Origin: Nocardioides glacieisoli
GTDB lineage: Bacteria > Actinomycetota > Actinomycetes > Propionibacteriales > Nocardioidaceae
Direction of reading: 5' to 3'
Length of the DNA: 64,000 bases
NCBI RefSeq assembly: GCF_004137245.1
Contig: NZ_SDWS01000008.1
Location: 1 to 64,000, forward strand
The position numbers were made by a program, and so were the translations under genes. The notes under the pieces are model-generated. The model was not told the origin of the DNA and did no database searches. It saw only the letters and a list, made by a program, of their open reading frames with translations. Positions 28,212 to 36,144 of this stretch are shown here, one piece after another; position 1 is the stretch's first letter, and each line of letters starts with the position of its first letter.

Positions 28212-29569
28212 GTGAGTCAGTTCTGACTACTTGGAGCATCGCCAGCTGCGCCGAGGCGCTGCGGGGTGGGTCCTACTCGCGGGGCTCGGGGTCGCCTACG
28301 TGATCTCGGGCGACTTCGCCGGATGGAACTTCGGGCTGGCAGAGGGCGGGTGGGGCGGTCTATTCATCGCGACGGTCCTAATGGCAACCATGTACACGTG
28401 CATGGTCTTCGGCCTGGCCGAGCTTGCGTCCGCTCTGCCAGTGGCGGGCGCTGGCTTTGGTTTCGCGCGCCGGGCGTTGGGGCCGCTTGGAGGCTTCGCA
28501 ACAGGAATGGCCATCTTGATCGAGTACGCCATAGCTCCAGCGGCCATCTCGGTGTTCATCGGCGGCTACATTGAGGCTCTTGGCTTGTTCGGCCTGACAA
28601 GTGGGTGGCCGATCTACCTGGCGTGCTATGGCGTGTTCGTCGAATCCACCTGTACGGCGTGGGTGAGGCACTGCGGTTGATGTTTGCCATTACGGCCGTG
28701 GCCCTCGTTGCGCTGGTGGTCTTTGTGATCGCGATGGCTCCGAAGTTTGAGTTCGCTAACCTGTTTGACATCGAGCCGACAGGCGCGGCCGGCGCAAACA
28801 GCTTCATTCCGTTCGGGTATGCCGGCGTTCTAGGAGCACTGGTGTACGGAATTTGGTTCTTCCTTGCGGTCGAGGGAGTCCCGTTGGCGGCAGAAGAGGC
28901 CAACGACCCGAAGCGGGACATGCCACGCGGGATCACTGCGATGACGATTCTGCTCGTGACCGCTGCACTGATGCTGTTCATCGCCCCCGGCGGTGCCGGG
29001 TCCTCGGCGATTGCGGACTCGGACAACCCTCTTCCCGAGGCCATCCGATCCGCCTTTGGCGGGGACACCTGGGTAGCCGACTTCGTCAACTACGTGGGCT
29101 TAGCGGGCCGTTTGCCCTCTCCCGGGCGGGCTATCTCCCGCGGATCCTTTCGGTGACCGGAGCCCGGAAGACGCCCTACCTGGCACTGGTCGTGCCAGGA
29201 ACGATCGGGTTCCTACTCGCAGCAATCACTGAGAACGGCGCCTTGTTGATCAACATCGCTGTGTTCGGTGCGACCGTGTCGTACGTACTCGTGATGGTCT
29301 CGCATATCCTGCTCCGGATCCGCGAGCCCAAGCTCGAGCGGCCCTACCGCACCCCCGGCGGAGTCGTCACGACCGGCGTTGCGCTAACCCTCGCGCTGAC
29401 GGCAGTGATTGCGACGTTCTTCGTGGATGAGAAGGCGGCCGGGATCACGGCGCTCATCTTCGTTGTTGCCCTGGCCTACTTCTGCTTCTACAGCCGACAC
29501 CGCCTCGTCGCAAGCGCGCCCGAGGAGGAGTTCGCGGCCATTCAGCAGGCTGAATCCGAGCTGTCCTGA
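28212..29569 (+). pseudogene. Ethanolamine permease (APC family), broken by three lesions
   Basis: The translated pieces give a typical ethanolamine permease: YVISGDFAGWNFGLAEGGWG, LASALPVAGAGFGFARRALG, VGEALRLMFAITAVA, GIWFFLAVEGVPLAAEE and RKTPYLALVVPGTIGFL. They fall in three frames. First, GTG 28212 is out of phase by one extra base with the body beginning YLEHRQ. Second, one base is missing near 28640, between YGVFV and IHLYGVG. Third, near 29110 about 46 bp are missing, removing one loop/helix of roughly 15 residues. No full-length transporter can be made. It is divergent from the ligase operon and so originally supplied its substrate. Confidence 0.88.
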
Positions 29570-29739
29570 GCCGTCTCAACGGTCGACTAGTCCCATTGGG
29601 AGATGCTGCACAGCTCTTGTCAGGGACGGAACTGGGTGAACTCAAAACCAAGGGGCAAATGGCGGCACCGAACGGTGAGGCGGACGTCTTGGGGCTGGCC
29701 CGATCACGCGTAACTGGCCCAGTTTCCCGAAGGGACCGG

Positions 29740-29836
29740 TAGCCACCCCGGGTCCCTCGTGGCGGCTCGGAATGGTGCGGTCGCCCGGTTTGGCGGGGGT
29801 CGCCCATCGCGGAACCCGCCACGGGGACCCGGGCTA
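29740..29836. repeat. Long imperfect inverted repeat between convergent genes
   Basis: The stretch at 29740-29765 (TAGCCACCCCGGGTCCC and on) pairs with 29815-29836 (ending GGGGACCCGGGCTA), about 20 matching pairs with small bulges and a 50-nt loop. It lies in the 300-bp gap between the permease pseudogene and the transaldolase-like gene, which converge, so a bidirectional terminator is likely. Nothing else is seen in 29570-29871. Confidence 0.5.
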
Positions 29837-29871
29837 TCGCCTCCTGTGGAGCTAACACGATTGGTGGACGC

Positions 29872-31194
29872 TCAGGAACTGGATGACGATGTGCCGGCGC
29901 TGAGTGCGTCCGGTGCCGAACGGACGGCGGACAGGAATCGACGCTGGTAGGTCACTACGTGTGGGCTGGTAGTCCACCGAGCCAGGTAGGCCGGGTCGGC
30001 CGTAACTAGCACCCGCCGGTGCAGTGGTAAGAACTCGGGTTCACTGAGCATGGTCATGAGATCCGGAAACATCTGCTCGCCGTCCATCGAACAGACGATC
30101 AGACGGGTCTCCGGCAAGTGTGTGGTGGATAGCCAGCGCAGCGACCTGCGGACACTGTCCATACCGTCGTCGGGGCCATCGGCTCGCTGACGCAGAAGTG
30201 TGCGAGTCAACCGCAGGACCGTCAGGAGGTCCAAGGCCTCGTCGTCGGTACCGAGGTAGTCCATGCGAACGAGGTAGTCCCTGAGGTCCGCGACGAACTG
30301 CTCGTCTGAAGTCGCGTCGTAGGCAGCGACGAATCCACGCATCCGCCTCGTGGCGTCAGCTCGGTGCCGCACAAAGGCATTGATGAAGTAGGGGCGCGCC
30401 TGCAGCGCCAACGGCGTTTGGTGCGGCTCGAACATCAAGGTGAAGTTCACCCGGTGCCCAAGGTCGTGCAATTGCCGAGCGAGCGCGTGGCCCCGCAGCA
30501 TGTCGCGCGGGGCACCCGAGTTGTAGCGCTTGCGAAGTAATCCGTTGCCCTTGAGAAGGTCGCCAGCCGTGTCTGCAGAGAGTGGGCCGGTATGAGGAAC
30601 CTTCACCACCAGTCGGTGCCGGGTCAGGATCTCCTCGTAGCGCGCGACCTCCTCCAGAATCTCTTTGATGTCGCCATAAGGGTTCGCGATCTCGACTGAG
30701 ACATCGCATCCTGGTCCGGCCGCCTTGCTCAACTCCACAAGGACCTCGTCGAGGGTCGTGAAGTGCCCGCCGATGTTTGCGTCCGGGTTATTGATGAAGA
30801 GGTCGTAGACGATCCCAGGGTTGCAGGTGACGTTGGCGATCAGGGGCGCGCAATCCGAGACCTCGTAGGGGTTGGCGGAGTCGGCCGAGAACAGCAGCGG
30901 CGTTGGCCGGGGCGTGCCGCCCCGTTCGTATCCGATGTCTCGGACGAGGTCGACGCTGGTGACTGAACCGTGGGTAGCCGTCTCGATGCGGAACCCTGCG
31001 GGGGTGTCCTGGTGGTCCTCGCCGAAGAGGTCCACTACCTCCCGGAACCGGTCGGTGACCTCCAATTTGCCGGCGGTGCTGGTGCGGGTGACCCGCTCCG
31101 GGAGCCGCCGGACGTAGCCTTCGTGTCCGATTCTGATTTCGAACCGTGTCGCATCCAGGTCTACGCGGTCAGCTGTGCCGTTGGCGCAAGTCAT
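29872..31194 (-). CDS. Transaldolase-like protein
   Basis: 440 aa. The central part looks like a transaldolase barrel: ANVTCNPGIVYDLFINNP (the TTNP strand), a Schiff-base lysine candidate K198 in LVVKVPHTGPL, then HRVNFTLMFEPHQTPLALQA and PYFINAFVRHR, which mirror the 'TL.FS..QA..AA' and 'S.FVGR' strands. An extra N-terminal region of about 110 residues and a C-terminal region of about 100 residues are unusual for TalB/TalC. ATG 31194 has AGGAGAA upstream and overlaps the kinase gene by 26 bp. Last gene of the eight-gene operon; probable aldol chemistry on a sugar-phosphate-like substrate. Confidence 0.7.
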   Translation of the reverse strand: MTCANGTADRVDLDATRFEIRIGHEGYVRRLPERVTRTSTAGKLEVTDRFREVVDLFGEDHQDTPAGFRIETATHGSVTSVDLVRDIGYERGGTPRPTPLLFSADSANPYEVSDCAPLIANVTCNPGIVYDLFINNPDANIGGHFTTLDEVLVELSKAAGPGCDVSVEIANPYGDIKEILEEVARYEEILTRHRLVVKVPHTGPLSADTAGDLLKGNGLLRKRYNSGAPRDMLRGHALARQLHDLGHRVNFTLMFEPHQTPLALQARPYFINAFVRHRADATRRMRGFVAAYDATSDEQFVADLRDYLVRMDYLGTDDEALDLLTVLRLTRTLLRQRADGPDDGMDSVRRSLRWLSTTHLPETRLIVCSMDGEQMFPDLMTMLSEPEFLPLHRRVLVTADPAYLARWTTSPHVVTYQRRFLSAVRSAPDALSAGTSSSSS

Positions 31195-32164
31195 TCATTT
31201 CTCCTTGATTGGTGCTTTCGAGTAGGTGCAAGCTGTCAGCGAATTCCGAGGACTGTGCAATTTCTCTCATCCTCGCTAGGCATGCACGTGCGTAACTGAC
31301 GTAGTCGAACTCTGTGAAGCCCGTCGTACCTGCACGGACGGACCACAATGCCTCGCGCAGCATGCTGACAAACCGATACAAGCGCGCCATAGCCAACGAA
31401 GTGGGCACTAGGACGCCGTCGTAGGCGCACAGAAGCGCCTCCTCCTCCGAGCTCGAGAGCTTCACTTTTTCCGCGAAGTCTCCTACGTCGTAGTAGGGGT
31501 CGCCCGCTCCGACATACTCCCAATCGATGAGCACCGCCCGGTCGGGAAGAATGATCACGTTGCCCTCGGAGACATCCGAGTGGAGCAGACTGGGCGTGTA
31601 CGGCCCGCACGCAGCCTGAATGCGGGCGAGAATGTCCATCGTCCACGCGAACGTCTCCGCCGTGGCCGGGGCCTCGGCCTTGACCTGATTGAAGATCCAC
31701 GCGGTGCCGCTGTATGGGTCGGAAATAGGACCCGTCATCACCACGCCTTGCGTGTGCTTGTGCAGCTTTGCTAGGGCTTGACCCACCAGCGCGGTCGCAT
31801 GAACCCGATCCGGGACCGCGGACAGCAACGCGCCTTCTACGAAATCGGAGACTAGAACCCGGGGTTCTGTCCACTGTCCGAGCACTTCGGGTGCCAAACC
31901 CAAGTCCAGCACCATAGCCATGGCGCGAACTTGGTTCTCACGATGAATACCGACCCGTGCTGCGAGCGCGTCCGGCAGTTGCTCCTGAACGACCACCGTA
32001 CGTTGCTCTCGGTCGGTTATCTGTACCTCGACCTTGAAGTTTCGATTCGTCATGCCGCCGTCAAGCGGCTCCGCGGACCAGGTGGCTCCTGGCCACAGCC
32101 GGGCTACCGCCTGTCGGACGCACGGCGGGTCACAAGCCGCGACGTTGTTCAGGGATTGGGTCAT
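31169..32164 (-). CDS. Choline/ethanolamine-kinase-like phosphotransferase
   Basis: 331 aa of the APH/choline kinase fold. The nucleotide loop is DGGMTNRNFKV (about 35-45). Brenner's motif is LLHSDVSEGNV with catalytic Asp197 and Asn202, and the metal-binding Asp214 is in LIDWEYVGAGDPYYD. The GDPYYDVGDFAE tail is characteristic of the LicA/choline-ethanolamine kinase branch. Its ATG overlaps the eutH stop. Sitting beside an EutH transporter, it most likely phosphorylates ethanolamine or a similar small alcohol on entry; homoserine or methylthioribose kinases share the fold, so substrate is unproven. Confidence 0.82.
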   Translation of the reverse strand: MTQSLNNVAACDPPCVRQAVARLWPGATWSAEPLDGGMTNRNFKVEVQITDREQRTVVVQEQLPDALAARVGIHRENQVRAMAMVLDLGLAPEVLGQWTEPRVLVSDFVEGALLSAVPDRVHATALVGQALAKLHKHTQGVVMTGPISDPYSGTAWIFNQVKAEAPATAETFAWTMDILARIQAACGPYTPSLLHSDVSEGNVIILPDRAVLIDWEYVGAGDPYYDVGDFAEKVKLSSSEEEALLCAYDGVLVPTSLAMARLYRFVSMLREALWSVRAGTTGFTEFDYVSYARACLARMREIAQSSEFADSLHLLESTNQGEMNDLRQRHS

Positions 32165-33435
32165 TCGTCAGACCCCCGCGTCTCTGTCCCGGTCGCCCCA
32201 AGCCCCGCAACTGGGGGGTTTGAGGCGAGGCCAGGCTCGAGGTCGGTTGCCTCCAGTCGGCGGGCGGTTGGCACAGCGATTTTGTAGGCCAGCGCCATAG
32301 CGAGAAGGGCAGCCGTCAACTTGCCGACCAGGACGGGGACAATCAGATTCGGTTGGAAGTTTGCTGTGAACGACAGGTGGTCGCCGAGCAGGAATCCCCC
32401 CGTGGTGGCGAAGGCTACGGCCAGCACCTTGTCCTTCGGGGGCATCTCCTTGATCAGGTGGAACAAAGCCAGCACGTTGGCCGATCCACCTAGAATTCCA
32501 GCCATACCTGGCTGGCTGATGCCGAACTTGGAACCCACTGCGTTTAGCGGCCGCGACATGTATTTCTGAATTGCGTAAACCATCGGGAAGGCCCCGGCGA
32601 GCATAATTCCAACGTATCCAGCGACTTCCAGCGCTCGGAACGTATTATCCTCAGTGGCAATGATGGCATCGAAGCCCCAGGAACCAAAAACACGCGCAAA
32701 GACCCCGGTGAAGTACTCAACGATTGACAGGGCCAGAATGATCTTGACCGCCGCGTCAATGAATCGGCCGAAACCCATGAAAAGCTTGATCATGAGGTCG
32801 GGCAAGAATTTTAGACCGGCGGCGATCAAAAGCACGACGATGACAAGGGGCACTAGATTGCCGACGAGGGCGCCCACATCAAGCCCGGAGATCGGCGTGT
32901 CCGCTGGCCCGGTGGTGCTTGATTCCGACCGGATATCGGCCCCGGTGGCCAAGACCATGAGCATAGTCACCGCGACACCGATCGGGATCGTGAGAATCCC
33001 GGACATGATGCCAAGTGCCATATACTTGTGGTCTGCCTTCTGCAACATCGCCAAGCCCACCGGAATTGTAAACACAATTGTCGCTCCGGCCATGTAGCCG
33101 GTGACCATGGCAGTGATCCAGGCGCCGTCACTTTGGGCCGTTGCCTCTGCCAGCTGATAGCCACCCATATCGGACGCAATGAACGTCGTGGCGGCTATGG
33201 CCGGATCGGCTCCTAGAGCCGACCAGATTGGCCCTAGGACCTTCTCGACGAAGATGCTCAGGTATGGAAGCGAGGCCATCACTCCGGCGACGGGGATGAA
33301 CAAATAGCCGATCGAGTGCAGGCCTTGCATGAACTCTTTGCCAATGCCCCCCTGATCGTCTCTGATGGCCGCAACCGCGCCGATCAGGACGAACGCCATC
33401 ATGATGTAGATGACGGTGTCGCTGATTATTTCCAT
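32161..33435 (-). CDS. eutH: EutH-type ethanolamine transporter
   Basis: 424-aa inner-membrane protein with about ten to eleven hydrophobic segments. It is clearly of the EutH family: VIYIMMAFVLIGAVAAI at the start, FIASDMGGYQLAEA, GATIVFTIPVGLAML, MALGIMSGILTIPIG and GDHLSFTANFQPNLI. EutH takes up ethanolamine in enteric bacteria and Firmicutes, usually next to eut microcompartment genes; none are here. It overlaps the HAD gene by 10 bp upstream and the kinase by 4 bp downstream. It could replace the broken permease at 28212-29569. Confidence 0.92.
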   Translation of the reverse strand: MEIISDTVIYIMMAFVLIGAVAAIRDDQGGIGKEFMQGLHSIGYLFIPVAGVMASLPYLSIFVEKVLGPIWSALGADPAIAATTFIASDMGGYQLAEATAQSDGAWITAMVTGYMAGATIVFTIPVGLAMLQKADHKYMALGIMSGILTIPIGVAVTMLMVLATGADIRSESSTTGPADTPISGLDVGALVGNLVPLVIVVLLIAAGLKFLPDLMIKLFMGFGRFIDAAVKIILALSIVEYFTGVFARVFGSWGFDAIIATEDNTFRALEVAGYVGIMLAGAFPMVYAIQKYMSRPLNAVGSKFGISQPGMAGILGGSANVLALFHLIKEMPPKDKVLAVAFATTGGFLLGDHLSFTANFQPNLIVPVLVGKLTAALLAMALAYKIAVPTARRLEATDLEPGLASNPPVAGLGATGTETRGSDE

Positions 33436-34244
33436 GAGTCCACCTTCGGCAGGGCCGCTCCACGCATAGCCCCTGATTGACCCAACAACGAGGCGACGTG
33501 CTCCAAAGCGACATGATTTTTGATTTTTGTTTTTGTGTCGTTCTTGTACACCGCGATTGCAGCACCGTCGGGCTCCCCGAGGCCGTCGACAACGATGTCG
33601 GCTGCAGTCAAGTCCTCATCTGCCGTGTAATGACTGACTGTTGCTACTACGCGCATGCCGGCGGCCACGGCGGCCGTCACCCCGACGTGCGAGTCCTCCA
33701 CGGCCACGGCGTGGTGTGCGTCGATCCCCAGCAGACGTGCCGCATGGAGGTAGATGTCCGGCGCGGGTTTCTTGTTCTCCACCATGTCCCCGGCAGCGAT
33801 CACGCACTCACCCAGCAACTCTTGGCCCAGCACCTGTTCAGCGATTGCCTCCACCGACACGACAGCGGACGTGGACGCCACGGCTAAACGCCACCCAGCG
33901 GCGCGCGCCTCAGAAGCGAGGCGTCGGACGCCGGCGCGAGATGGCATCCGCCCCTCGGCGACGAGGTCCAAGAAAATCTGCGTCTTGCGTCGATGCCACA
34001 AAGCCACGAGCTCATCAAGTGCTGCCTGCTCGGTCGGTAGCCCGTGTCGCTCCACGAACGCGTCGGTGCATAACCGGCGCAGTCGCTCTTTGCCGCCTGC
34101 GACGCTCAGCACCGAGGCGTAGTCGTCTTCAGTCCACTCGAAGTCGACACCCTCCGCGGCGAACATTCGGTTGAAGGCCGCCCGGTGTCCGTCGCGCTCA
34201 GTTTCTGCGAGTACGCCGTCGCAATCGAAGATGAGCGCCCTCAT
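33426..34244 (-). CDS. HAD-superfamily phosphatase (CbbY/PGM-like)
   Basis: 272 aa. Nucleophile and acid Asp7/Asp9 in IFDCDGVLAETE, motif II LAVASTSAVVS, motif III lysine in ENKKPAPDIY, motif IV VAVEDSHVGVTAA. The cap domain fits CbbY-type phosphatases and mutases acting on small sugar phosphates. The last 35 residues (KNDTKTKIKN and on) extend past the usual end and overlap eutH. Translationally coupled to the aldolase gene upstream (4-bp overlap), so likely works on that enzyme's substrate or product. Confidence 0.85.
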   Translation of the reverse strand: MRALIFDCDGVLAETERDGHRAAFNRMFAAEGVDFEWTEDDYASVLSVAGGKERLRRLCTDAFVERHGLPTEQAALDELVALWHRRKTQIFLDLVAEGRMPSRAGVRRLASEARAAGWRLAVASTSAVVSVEAIAEQVLGQELLGECVIAAGDMVENKKPAPDIYLHAARLLGIDAHHAVAVEDSHVGVTAAVAAGMRVVATVSHYTADEDLTAADIVVDGLGEPDGAAIAVYKNDTKTKIKNHVALEHVASLLGQSGAMRGAALPKVDSWK

Positions 34245-35095
34245 GCGACACGCCCTTCGCTGCCGAACACCTTGATGAGCCCCTGCGCGACCATGCTCAC
34301 GCGGCTCGACACAAACGCCATCAACGTCAAGGGTTCATGGCAGTCCGGGTTCTCCGCCAAGAAATCCCGGTGCGCGTCGATGTATGCCTGCTTGAGTGCG
34401 GTGGAGATGTTCACCTTGGCGCAGCCACGGGAGATCAGGTCCCGAAACTGGTCGTCGCTCAGCCCGCTCCCGCCATGCAACGCCATAGGAAGCCCGGTCG
34501 CGTCCACCAGCGAGTCCACCCGGTCCACGTCCAGGTTGGGAAGCTGGGGGTAGTTACCGTGGGCGTTGCCAATGGCCGGCGCGAAGCAGTCGATCCCCGT
34601 CTCGCGTATGAAGCGCACTGCGTCATCCAGGGGGTAAAGCTCCGATTTGTCGTCGCTCCCGACCCCGTCCTCGACACCCGTTATCCCCTCGATCTCACCC
34701 TCGACGTCCGCCCCAAAGCTCCGAGCCTCCCCCACTACCTGCTTGGTTTGCTCGGTCGCCTCCTCGAGCGTGCGACCCGAACAGTCGAAAAGCACAGAAC
34801 CCCAGCCAGCCTTCAGGCAGTCGAGGAGCACATTTCGATCGGTGCAGTGGTCTAAATGGAGCACCACCGGGACGGTCGCGCGCTCGGCGGCGTGGCGATA
34901 CATGGACATGGTCTCGGGAATACCTTGCGAAAGGACCGTCTTGACAGACGTCTGAACTATCACCGGTGCGCGTAGTTCTTCGGCCGCATCAACCACCGCC
35001 CTGAGCGTCAGCCCGTTCACGATATTGACCGCCAGAACGCCATAGCCGCCCGCCATGGCGGCCCCAAGGACGGGCACCAACTTAGCCACAGTCAT
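34241..35095 (-). CDS. Class II (zinc) aldolase of the fructose/tagatose-bisphosphate family
   Basis: 284 aa. All active-site residues are recognisable: catalytic Asp82 and zinc ligand His83 in LHLDHCTD, Glu134 in DVEGEIEG, zinc ligands His179 (AIGNAHGNY) and His207 (ALHGGSGL), and the phosphate-binding GCAKVNIST. It is shorter than housekeeping FbaA (about 340 aa) and fits the KbaY/GatY/IolJ branch used in catabolic pathways. It probably cleaves or forms a ketose (bis)phosphate with dihydroxyacetone phosphate. The dehydrogenase complex upstream, which resembles glycerol-3-phosphate dehydrogenase, could supply dihydroxyacetone phosphate. Confidence 0.88.
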   Translation of the reverse strand: MTVAKLVPVLGAAMAGGYGVLAVNIVNGLTLRAVVDAAEELRAPVIVQTSVKTVLSQGIPETMSMYRHAAERATVPVVLHLDHCTDRNVLLDCLKAGWGSVLFDCSGRTLEEATEQTKQVVGEARSFGADVEGEIEGITGVEDGVGSDDKSELYPLDDAVRFIRETGIDCFAPAIGNAHGNYPQLPNLDVDRVDSLVDATGLPMALHGGSGLSDDQFRDLISRGCAKVNISTALKQAYIDAHRDFLAENPDCHEPLTLMAFVSSRVSMVAQGLIKVFGSEGRVA

Positions 35096-35325
35096 CGTGA
35101 GCCCAACTCTCGGGCCTTGAGGGCGACTTTTACTGACTGACGACCCATATAGAACGTGCCGAAGAGCAAGCTTGCGGCGACACCAACGTAGGGCAGGTCA
35201 CCACGCTCGAGCGTGGCCTCGGAGCGCCAGGCGCCCATGGACATGTGGACAACCAGCCGGCCGTCGCGAATACGTACGCCGTCGACGGCGACTTTGAACT
35301 CTCCAACTGGTGAAAGCACTTGCAT
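35092..35325 (-). CDS. Hypothetical protein, 77 aa
   Basis: Small basic/hydrophobic protein with a weak membrane-like stretch (YVGVAASLLFGTFYMG, about 46-61). It lies between the flavoprotein and the aldolase genes, overlapping the latter by 4 bp. Comparable three-gene dehydrogenase clusters often have a small third component (DUF1667 in Firmicutes), but this one has no cysteines and I cannot place it in that family. Not recognised. Confidence 0.6.
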   Translation of the reverse strand: MQVLSPVGEFKVAVDGVRIRDGRLVVHMSMGAWRSEATLERGDLPYVGVAASLLFGTFYMGRQSVKVALKARELGSR

Positions 35326-35355
35326 TGGGGTCTCCTGATCAGGCGTTTTTAACGG

Positions 35356-36144
35356 TCAGAGCAACGTGAGCATGGTTTGTTCGCAGGCCTGCATCGCCGC
35401 TGCTTCGGCGTTGTCGAACGTCTTGGGTTCGGCGAGGCTGAAGCATTCGACGACGTGGGGCCCTCCGAACACAGCCCCCTCGATGTTGCGCATCGCAACC
35501 CGGCTGGCAGCCAAGATCACCGCGTCCGCGTGCACATGGGTCAGGCGATCGCCCTGGGACACCACTGCCCGGTTCACCCGGGGAAAACCGTGCACGCTCA
35601 GAACCCGGGCATCAGTGAAGGTGTTCGTGCCCGGCCATGGATCAACCCCGTCCGACTCGGCTCGAACCGACGTCACCGTGATGGCGCCGGCAGAGCCCAA
35701 GGCCGAACAGAGCTCCTCAGCCAAATGACCGTCTCCGATCACCAGCGGGTGACGGCCCAAAAGCACACCCGAGTCCAGGAGGTGCCGGGTCGCGGACCCG
35801 GGCATGACCCCGGCACCGCGCTCCCCTGCGATGCCAAGCTCGGCACGCGTTTGAGGCCGAGATCCCGTAGCCACGACGAGTGCATCGGCCGACAGCGTGA
35901 CTGCACCCTCTACCCCCAGGGTATGGACCTGATCCTGGCGGAACTCGGCCGCGAGAGTGCCAAGCATCATCCGCACGCCGGCGCGCGATGCGGCCCGAGC
36001 AAGCTCAGCGGCATCGGTCTCCGGCTCCTGGCCCCCCGGAGCCGGCAATCGCTCGACGAGCGTTACACCGATTCCACGCTCCGCTAGCATCCGCGACACC
36101 AACATTCCGGTACGTCCAGCACCCGCAACGACCACGTCACTCAC
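35356..36144 (-). CDS. Small FAD/NAD(P)-binding oxidoreductase
   Basis: 262 aa. FAD-binding VVVAGAGRTGMLVSRML (residues 4-20), the ATGSRP motif (about 92-97), and a second nucleotide fold around PLVIGDGHLAEEL. It is shorter than typical pyridine-nucleotide disulfide reductases (about 400 aa) and lacks the redox Cys pair. In opine, hydroxyproline and anaerobic glycerol-3-phosphate dehydrogenase systems such a subunit partners a DAO-family subunit. Here that subunit is the gene overlapping it by 8 bp upstream. Confidence 0.78.
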   Translation of the reverse strand: MSDVVVAGAGRTGMLVSRMLAERGIGVTLVERLPAPGGQEPETDAAELARAASRAGVRMMLGTLAAEFRQDQVHTLGVEGAVTLSADALVVATGSRPQTRAELGIAGERGAGVMPGSATRHLLDSGVLLGRHPLVIGDGHLAEELCSALGSAGAITVTSVRAESDGVDPWPGTNTFTDARVLSVHGFPRVNRAVVSQGDRLTHVHADAVILAASRVAMRNIEGAVFGGPHVVECFSLAEPKTFDNAEAAAMQACEQTMLTLL

